Part shown: positions 40,801-51,598 of the stretch, piece by piece
Numbering within the stretch: the stretch's first letter is position 1
Layout of the letters: each line of letters opens with the position of its first letter
NCBI GenBank assembly: GCA_006937955.1
Contig: SSNP01000059.1
Coordinates: forward strand, 1,197,598-1,261,597
Origin: Pachypanchax playfairii
Taxonomy: Eukaryota; Chordata; Actinopteri; Cyprinodontiformes; Aplocheilidae
DNA length: 64,000 nt
Direction: 5' to 3'
Notes under the pieces: generated by a model
What the model was told of the DNA's origin: nothing
Database searches by the model: none
What the model saw: only the letters and a program-made list of their open reading frames with translations
Position numbers and translations under genes: made by a program

Positions 40801-43800
40801 GTATTTAGTTAAAAGAGGATCGATTAACTCCAAGAAAACAACAGGAACTTTTCAGTCTGCAAACACTCTGAATTTTAAGTCCAAGCATTCATGCATGTAC
40901 TACGCAGTTTAACAAATTCCCATCTAAGCACCCAGGCTGTGTGGATTAAAAGGATTACTGTATGTACTTCAGTCTGTTTTTCCCCATTGAAAACAAACAG
41001 AAACAGTTAGAAAGACGGAGTGAATGACTGAACTTCTTGTCTGTATTTGAAACATAAAAAAACAATCATTGTTCATCTCCAGTCTGAAAATATCTTTTTC
41101 ACATATATTATATTTACATGTTCCGATTTGTAACAGTTTTTATCCAGATGGTAATGTAAACAAAGAATAAATGAATATAAACATAAAAAAAAAACAAGTT
41201 TCACATAATAATTCTGGGATTTTTGGTTGTTCTAGTTATTTGCTAGATTATTCTGTCTCTTTGTTTTCTTTACCCACCAACATCCTCAGTTGTCTGAATA
41301 TTTACACAACTTAGTCTACGAGTTTGGGATTCGGGTTCTTGCTCATCATGTCATGAAAAGGTTTGTTCATGTTTTAAAGAGTCCTTTCCATTAAAAACAT
41401 TTTTTCTGAGGTTTCTGTTGAATATTTTAGCTCCACAGGTGTTCTTACCTTCATAGTGGGTGTGAAAACAGGTCAACAACTTCTCTTTCAGTTTTAATCT
41501 CTCAAACTACGCAGGTGGTGATAAAACCCGAGTTCTCCCGAGTTCTAATGGCCTGTATCTGTTTCATCACAACTCCTTTGTTAGTTAGTATTCATCAGCT
41601 CCTGCAGTTGAAACCATGCCTAGCATGCTGCTGGCTAAAAGCTGTTAGCTTAATCTAGCAAACAGGAAGACACGATGTCTGACGTTGCCATGCACAGCGG
41701 GGCAGGAAACAGTATACCTTGCTCTCATAGGCTAGTTTGTTAGCCAATCAGAGTCCAGCAAATTCAAATAATGAATATGAACGAGCTGCTGCTCGAAGCC
41801 TGACGAAGCAGCCTGACGGAACCACCCGAATTTTAATGCAGACAGATTGAAAGGTCTGTTAATCAGTGTTTCCTGATGTTTTTAGATATAAAATGTTTCA
41901 TATTACTGGTTAATACTTAAGAAATAACCACAAAGTCATGAAATGTGTATGAAATGACCTCTTTAAAGATTTCATGAGAATCCCTTTTGCACTATGATTG
42001 TGTTTAAAACTTGTCTTCTTCATCATACAAGTATTATATAAATTTGACACAACCCGTGTGACACTGATATGAAAATACTACCTGACTGGCTGATCAGCCA
42101 CAAAATGAAGATTTACCTGGTCATTGCTGAGAGTCTCAGAAATATCATTCATACTCCGGCTCTGAGCGGGATCTGTAGAAAACAATCACGTCTGTATCAG
42201 AGAAACATGCTACCTGGATTTATATCAATGATGAAGGAAATGGGTTCACAAAGTCTATCAGCAAAGGGGTACACACAATAGACAAAACCATAGATAGATG
42301 GATACAAATATCTCTTAATTAAACACAAATATGCCCAGCACATTGTTTATATGTAGACCTGCACACAAGCACACACAGAAAGGAGTTTAAAGTGTTGAAA
42401 TCATGCAATAATCAGAAGTTATCTGGGATCAAGGTGGATTAAAACACAGAATAAAGACGCAAAGTGAGCTGTCAGTGTTCTGGGAGTGGATCAATGTGAA
42501 CCAGACAAAGGATTCAGATCTGAAACATGACTGGATGTAACTGATTTCTGTTTAAATATACTCTGTAAAGTTTCTTTAACTTGAACTTAACTGAATACAA
42601 AGATAAGAATCTGGTTTGTTTATGTATTTATACAGAATATTCAGTTAGAAAGTGTAAAACACGTGTTTGTGTGATGCGTTGAGACTCACGCAGGCGGCCA
42701 AGGCTGCTTGACTGCCGTGAGCGTAGGTCTTCTGTGGAGCGATGGATCCCAGAAGCTGAACTAGTACTACGACTCAGATTAACCTGAGGACTGCGGTCTG
42801 ACAAATCAGCATATGTGAAAACAACCATTAAAGAGGAGGCGATTTTAGGAGGAAACAAGTGGTGATCAGCACGGCATCGGAAGCATAAAGACATACAACA
42901 ATCAGCTGTTCAGAGTCAGAGTTTGAATATTTAGAAACTAGAATAAAAACAGTACAAATGCCTACTTGAGGATGTGTTGGAGGACTTTCCTATATCTGCC
43001 AGCGAGCGGTGGATCGGTTTCTTGGTCTGGTGATGGTGTTTCCTGAGCAGCACATAGATGATCTTTTCCTTCAGATCCGAAGAAACGAAGCCATCAGCAA
43101 TCTGTCGATCCACAATCTCCTCTGAAATAAAACATCAAAAGGTTTAAACTGGTATTATTAGCTTATTTTCATAGACCAACAATATAATGGACCATTATAG
43201 TATTTAATAGCATTATGCTACACGCCTATGTAGGAAAACAAATAACTAACTCAAAGTCAGGATATTTGTAGTGATCATACTGTTCTAAAGATAAAATCTG
43301 GGGAAGGAAAACGTTCAGTAAACTCCCTACAAGATATCTTACATTTGTTTGATTGGTTATGAATCTGTCCTGAACTGAAGACACTGATGCATTTTGTTTA
43401 CAACAAATAGTTTAAAGTTTTTATTTATATCTTCTGTGTCACTCACCCACAATCTGTGGCAGTGAATAACCCTCCAGATCAAGTAGAATACTTCCTGTCT
43501 GCAGGCAGGTCCTCAGCTCAAACAGACTATGAAGGGTCAGTGTGGAGACATGTGGCTTGCTCCACCTTTCCCCCCCTTCCTCCACCTTCTCCTCAAACTT
43601 CACCCACCTAAAGACGAGGAAGCATTAAAAAGTTGTTAGATTGGTCTGAGATATCACTCAGATATGCCAGTACATCATTTTCAAACAGGTGAAACTCAAA
43701 GTCTTCTACAGATCAAAAATAAAAAAGAACATCAGTGTTATGAGTCACATGAGTCTAAGACTCAAATTCTAAAACAATTTCCTACATATTTTACCTTGCA

Positions 43801-46442
43801 GACTCTTTCCACTCTAATTCATCCCCGTCCTGCTGCAGCGTGTCCATCTCAGTAAATATTGTAGGCGTTGGCGTGCCGTCAACCTCCCCCAATATGTGAC
43901 GAAGTCGTTCTGCAGCAGGAGACACTAAACAAAAGACAGTCAGCACAAATATTAACCACACTGAAAGGACATTCAAAGGATTTAGTTTTAATAATCGTGT
44001 TGTTTTTTAGTAAAACATTAAAACTGTGAGATTAATTCAGATTAACGTTAAGATTCCATTGATGATGCTCATGTGTTTTTCATCTCTGTGACATCAAAGT
44101 TATCTGATTGTTGTGTGAGTTAAAATACTCTGACACTATTTAATGTAACAATAACTCAAACAATGTAAAATTATCATTCAATCACTTTGATTCAATATGT
44201 TTGTCTGTTGGGTTTTTCCCAGCTGGACCTGGTCTGGACATTCAGTTCACAGATATGAACTACAATGTGTCTCATCTGCTGGAGTTCAGGATGGGTTTCA
44301 GAAACAGGGACAGAATGAGACTGAAACCAGGTTCTGGACCAGTTCTACACAATCCAACAGCAGCTCAGACAACATCTACATCACCCACAACAAGAAGAAC
44401 TTCAGGCAGCTGCACATCTACTGAAGCATCATGAAGGTCTATAAACTTTCTGTGGAGATATTCTGTTTTCTATAAGAACGGAACCTACATGCAGTACAAG
44501 TACATGAAAGATGTGTGTCACAGCAGTAGATTCAGCTTTGCAGATTGAACGTTTATTTTTGTTTCTAGATTTTTTCATAAATACATTTTACCTATCAAAT
44601 AAATTCTCCAGGACAGAAACACTAAATATGATGTTATTTTTACTTTCTTTACATTGTCAGAGCGACAGGCAAATGTTTGGACACACCCAGAGGAGAAGGA
44701 CCCAACAATGGCTGATAAGGACCCAGAAGACTTTTATATAGAAAATATCAGGGAAGGATCATAAAAATATGTTTAAATAATTAACAGGAAACACTCACTA
44801 TAAACAAGAATACTGTATAAACTTCTAATAACATCTCATTATGAAATAAGTTGTTAATTTGTACTATGGAGGCATTTTACATCAGGGCAGCATAAATCAC
44901 CTGAACACCACTTCCTGCTGTGACATGAATTACGAAGGTTATTTAGTTTATTGTAAAACCATCGGAGGGTCCAGAGTGTCTGATATGAAGCTGAACATGT
45001 TTTTAGTGAGTATCCACTTAGACAAGTTTCATAACTGTAGCTTAAAGTTTTAAAAGTTATTTAGTACTGATTTAAAGTTTTAAAAGTTATTTAGTACTGA
45101 TTTAAAGTTTTAAAAGTTATTTAGTACTGATTTAAAGTTTTAAAAGTTATTTTGTACTGATTTAAGAAACTAGAACTGAGCATTATTCATCCCTAATGGA
45201 GAAGAACAGAAACAACCCAGATCCAGATTTCTTGACAGTTCTGTGGCCAGTCTAATGAAAAGTTTAAACTCTATTGAACCTTCTACCACTAAAACTCTCA
45301 ATAGGGATAACTTTATGAATTTGTTTCAGTTATAAAAAAGATCTTACTGTTCAATATTTTCCTAACAGAGCACTTTGCTCTCAGACTGCAGAGTGACTTC
45401 TAGTTGTTAGTTTCTAGAATGGGAGGAAGAGTTTTCAGGCTCCTTTCTTGTGGAACCAACTTCCATTTTTAATCCATGAGGCAGACACTCTGCTTACTTT
45501 GAAGTCTTATAGGTTGGGTTAGCTTGGGTGATCCTGATCCATCCCTTTAGTTATGCTGCTATAGTAATAGACTGCAGATAGACATACTGAACATGTTTCT
45601 TTACTCTGCTGGTTTTACTCTTTTTATACTCCCTGTTTGTACAGTGGTCGACGGTTATATGCACAACACTGCTCCTGCGTCACAGAGAATCCATACACTT
45701 ATATACACATCTCCAACGCATATATGCACAAAACATTTGGAGGTATCATACCTGCATCTCACTAAATCTCGCTGTTTCTCACTAGTTACTTGACCGTACA
45801 CCTCCACTGGTGTTCTCACACACACTCTCGCTGTTAGGTGTGTAGAACTAGACTGCTCTGGTGTTTACGCACGCGTGTCTGGCGCGTCTGGCTGAAGCTG
45901 TCAGACGGTCGCCAAAAACATAATCACCGACTTCTTCAGTGTGAAATAGTGTCACATGTAACATTTGTTCTAGTTTTTATTGCCCGATCATGAGTTATTA
46001 ATATCTGATATAGAAAACCGTTCTGTTCTGATACTAACTGTAACTTAATCTGTGTCGTTACCGTCGTGTCCATGCGCGCGCGTATCTGGCGCATCTGTTT
46101 ACTTATAGTGTCATAGTGGATCCTCTCTACGAGTATTTAACTCCCTCTGTTTGAGAGTTTTATTCTCCTAATATATTGTAATTGCGTTATTACATCATTT
46201 CCAATGATCTAGTATCAATACTGAACACTTCTACCCGTGTTTACAGTCCAAATGACCACCGACGGATAAATAGGCTACACACAAAGTTTATATGCACCGA
46301 GGTCGTGCACATAACCGTCGTCCACTGTATTTATTGTGACTGCAGCCAGTCTCTTATTTGTTTACATACAGTATCTCTTTCCTGTCCTCCCAGACCACAG
46401 TTGGTTTAAGCAGGTACTATCATTAATTCAGTTCAGCTGGGG

Positions 46443-46475
<33 letters not shown>

Positions 46476-49400
46476 GGGGGGGTGTTTACAGAAAATTTGA
46501 TGCAATCTGTTCAGTTTATTGGATGGAAAACTTTTTGTCAACTGAAACTGAAATGTTCTGGTGGATGTGAGCGGTGATGTACTGGACCCAGATGCAGCGC
46601 GGCAGCAGATGGATGTGAAATACGTAGTTGTTAATAATTAATTAAAGAAGCAGAACCAAATCTGACTTGATTTGATTTGACAACAATGCAAGAATCTGAA
46701 AATACACTAACAACAGAGCACAAGTTAAAAAGGGGGTGAGACAGGTGAGTGGGTGGAGGGAGTGTGTACACAGGTGAAAGTAGTGAAACTAAATGACAGG
46801 AGGGAGAACAAAGAGCAGATACACAGAACACGGTGTGATTTAAACAGAAATCTGACAAAAACGGAACAACTTGATTTAATTGATGGTGTAAAATTGGTTG
46901 AATATAAACCTGCTGATAGGAATTAAATTGTTGCTCCTGTTTGATGATGTGAGAGGACTCGTGTTGTGCATTGGCACTATACAGATAAACTGGATTACAG
47001 ACTAGAGGTGTTAATCTACTTTTGCAGCATGGAACAAACAACAAAACTGTCTACTGACCTGCAGCATGCAGTTATAAACTGGTGAATATTGTAAAGAGAA
47101 ATTCCTGCATTGTCCACAGCAAATCAGTTACAAGTATCCTAATTCTTTAACTATCTATAAGTCTATATCTATATCTATATCTCTATATCTATAAGTCTAT
47201 GTCTGTTTTTTACAAAGCAAGAGACTTTAGAACTGAAAGGCACATGTTTTTTCTTAAATGTTACCTTGGTAACCATTAAAACAGATTAGAAACTCCAGTA
47301 CAACATACAGTATAAAGTCATTTTTCTGTTATCACAATGTAGATTCCTAATTTAACCCTGAACAATATAAGGAAGCACAAGGAATCTGTGATATCACATT
47401 CTTATGTAATTAATTTAGTGACTTTGCTCAGATTATTCCACCCTCAACACGCTGTGCTCCTACTTCCTTTTTCCTTCATCACTTCAGACATATTTACCTA
47501 TTTTGCCAGGTACGATGAAACGAGAGGCCATAATTGAGACACCTGGATTCTGCATGCTCATGAGATCTTCAGACCACAAAGATCCAGAACTTGGTGAAGA
47601 AAGAGGTCCTCAGGTTTGCTTTAAATAAAAAAACCCAAACGTCTGGCTTCCTTGTTGAAGCTGAAAGAGTCCACGTCTCACTGTTCAGTGAAGAGAGTCA
47701 CTTTCAAACCTCTTCATGTCCATATTTTTAGTTAGTTTTTTTCTTTGACACTCTCCTGTTGCAGTTAACTGCATATGACTTTGTGTGTCGTTGCGACACC
47801 TTTCGCTAGCTGATAAAGGTTCTTCTGCCAGTTCTGATTGAAATCCACAGAAATCTGCAAAGCAGCAAATAACCAGAGGCTTTTAAGAGGGCTGACACAC
47901 ACCACAGGGCCCTCTAGTACTCTCCTCCCATGCACATGCACACTTGTGGTCACATGCTATAAAATCAAGGGTACCTTCACCATGATAGCATAGAACTCTG
48001 AAGATCTCATCAGAGCCTCAGAACTGTGAACCTTAGGCTCAGTGCTTGTTGAAATCATTTGGTACATATCTCAAATAGAAGAGATAAAAGCACAAAGCTT
48101 AGTACACACAGTCACTTCAAATAACACGCACTTACTGTTCTTACATGCACGCAGCTTGGAGTTCCTCAACACTAATCAGCTTACAGGCTTCAGACTTCTT
48201 GGCCCCTTGTGAACAGGAACCATGATGCAAAATATTCAACACATACTGTACATGTGTGCTTCTTTAAACACTGTTAACACGATGGATTATGTGCCTAGCA
48301 ACAGCTAATAGAACAAGGAAACACAAAATCCTTCAAATTGGCAAACTTTTAAAGAGCAAGATTAATTTTTTGTGTGTTATTTCACACCCCATTGATTTTA
48401 TGCTCATTTGGGCTCAAAGCCTTTAGTCAGAGACAGTGGATGGGAAGCTACTTGTCCTTTGTGCTCATGTGTGCAGGTGAAGAAGAGTATCATGCATTTG
48501 CATGAATAAGGTCTGTTATTTACTTTCCCGTTCGTTTTGTCAGTGCAAAGAAATCAAAGTGATACGAGGGTCACAGATTTATTCAGAAAGACGTCCATTT
48601 GTCTAAGTTTGACACAGAAGGTGATAAAAACAGCTTCGGCTGTGTTATCTGTGACTGAACGTCCTGAAGAACTAAAAAGTCACATGAAGGTCTGTAAGAA
48701 TCATCTGATTATAGATAAAATATCACAGTACATTCATAAGCTATCTGAGTCTGGACAGGAAGTATCTGACACTATCTGGTCATTTATTAATTGGATATTT
48801 GGACAGTTTGTTTTATTGGAGAATGAGACTCTACATTCCACTGTATAAATGAGAACCTGTATATTCTTTTGTGTTTATATATATTTTGTTGGTTTATACA
48901 ATATTATATGATAACATTTCAACATGAAGTGAATCAACACTGAAGTCCAGTTCGTGTGCTAACCTGTGGGATCAGCGTGCTCCTGGTGCTCTGCGCTGCC
49001 GCCTTCATCATCATAGTGTTCCTCTCTGTCATGGTAATATTCTTGGTGTGAGTGTTCACGGTGTGTGTGGTGATCATAGTGTGAGTGTTGTGAGACGCGG
49101 TCAGCGTCGCTGGTGTAGGAACGATGTCTACGTCTTTTCCGTCTGTGTGAAACCGGAACCCCGATATAGAACGGTTGGACCTCTGAAAGAGAACAGAAGA
49201 AATGAAACTGTTTTATTTAGTCATCATATAATAACTGAACAATATGGGCTGTGTCATAGAGTAGCAGAGTCTGGACACTCACATCCACCATGAGGAAGTC
49301 ACATGTAACATGAAAAGTTCCAGTGCTAAATGCTAATTATTTTAGCGTGTCTGACAAGCTTTCTGACCTGTCTCACATGAAACATCAATGATGTTTGTTA

Positions 49401-51555
49401 AATCCAAAAGGAGAAATTATATGTTTAACAGTGATCCATATGAAATATAAAAGTAAAATTTGGGGTTTAACAAAAATACACAATAATACTAATACTATAA
49501 TTTTTTTACAGAAATTGAAAAGATTAATTTTTACACTTTGAACTATCAGTTGTTCAGTCTCGTGGCCACAGGTAGGAAGGACGCTGAGTTTGTTGCTAAA
49601 TGTTCTGGTGCAACTGACCTGCATGTCATGAAACAGGTGAGAGTTATTCTCTAATTACACTCTGATGTTTCTGGTCTTGCTGATCAGTCTTTTGATTCTG
49701 TTTGTATTCGCCTCCTCAGTCTGCGTAATGCAGCTTTAAGGGGACACAAGCCAGGATAAGCCTGGATAACTGTAGAGGGTCGTATCAGGAAGGGCATCCA
49801 ACACATGAAAAATGATGCAAAATCAGATTTCCATACCAAATCCATCAAGGCCCGGGTTAATAACTATTTCTACCAGTGCTGTTAACCTTAAGAATATTTT
49901 TGATCTGTGTGATGAAGCTGGAGTCCCTGGAGAAAACTTACACATGCAGGAGGAGAACATGTGAGCTTCATGTAGAAAGGTTCCAGCCTGGTTTTGAACC
50001 CAAAACCTTCATGCTGCAAAGCAACAGTGCTGTCCACTGCACCACTGTGCAGCCCCATCACTGTTTGTAATGAGCATATTATTATCAGCAACAATAACAT
50101 CCATAAATCTGCCACTTACTGGTTAGTTTTTCATTTTTGGAACATTATCTTCATACTTTCAGAAGCAGTTTCTGAGATACTCAGACCAACCTGCTTTTTC
50201 CACATTCTGATTCAAGGTTCAAACTTCAGGAAGTCATCCCCACTTCTAGATGCCCTAATGCATTAAGTTGTTTCCATGTGATGTGTGATTTGGTTTAACA
50301 GATATACAGAATACAGTGGTAGGTGAGTGCATGTGATCACTCCATGGAGAGCAATGTTTTGTAGCCAACAGTACAGAGAGGCTTCTAACCCGAGCATGAT
50401 GAGAATATAACGTGCATAGATCACATCAACACAAACAGTTACATGAAGTCTTTGCCCTGATTTAATTATTCTTTTAATGATATTAGTTATTCTCTTTGTT
50501 GTAGTTTTCAGCCAGTTGCTCTAAATCCATGTGTGCAGCTCTTTGGTGAGAAGCTGGAGACAACGGGCGGGCGGGGACGAGTGTGTCTCAGGGATTCCCA
50601 AAGTGTGGTGCGCGCACCCCTGGGGGTGCATGAGCTGCCACTAGGGGGTGCGCGAGGTGAAAAATGTAATGATAATAATTACAAAATAGAGTGTTGTTTC
50701 CTCACACAATTTAAATTTTTAAACTGACAATTAAAATTACTATTCAAAATGCACTTCATCTAGAAATGAAGTGTAGAAGAAGTTCTTCTTCTTCTACTAC
50801 ACAATTTATGTGCGCATCTAGCTTGTAGCCTCTACTTCATTCATTTTCGCAAATATGCTCAAATGGCCTAAATCGGGGAAACTGTCAGTTGAAAATTTGA
50901 AAAACAAAGGTGCTGATAAAGGAGAGGAACCAAGAGAGAGTGCTGAATCAAAGGCATTAATCTGAGTATGTATTTGGCCCAATAGTATTTATATTATTGC
51001 TTCAAATATACTGGAAATACTCAGCGCTCCTCTGTTTCTTCATCTCGCTGCAGGCTGAGCCACGCCGCTGCTGCTCCACTTGAAAACTCAGGATCCTGTT
51101 TTTTATCGGTTCCTGAGCCATGTTGTTTTTGTATGACTTGTTATTGGCGTTCTAATGTTATTTCCATAACCTGTGTTTTTTGCCCTAAAACTGGAAGTTT
51201 GCACATAACTTTTTTTTTTTTTTACAGACACAGGAGTGCATTGTTGTGATCATTAGATCATCATTAGATGTTGTTTTTGTTTCATTTGAGTAAACATGCC
51301 GACTTTAATAAAGCCTAAATAAAATTCAACGTCCTTTCAACAGTAACAAAAATGCTTGTGGCATTTTTTTGAAGGTGCGGGGGTTGGGGGGGCGGGGTGT
51401 CAACACGACCTGGACATAAAAGGGGGTGCGTGGCAAAATAAGTTTGGGAATCCCTGGTCTAAGAGATGGTTTTATACTCCAGGAGGCGTGTCTTAGAGAA
51501 GATGCTGGTAATGTGGGATGTACCACTTTCAGCCAATCACAAAATTCAAATGCAG

Positions 51556-51598
<43 letters not shown>

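Noticed and set aside
47498..47620. Reading the 47.5-47.6 kb segment as a + strand exon (MKREAIIETPGFCMLMRSSD)
   Set aside because: The minus-strand reading joins slc4a5 exon 3 in phase and has a better donor; the + reading has no partner exon.
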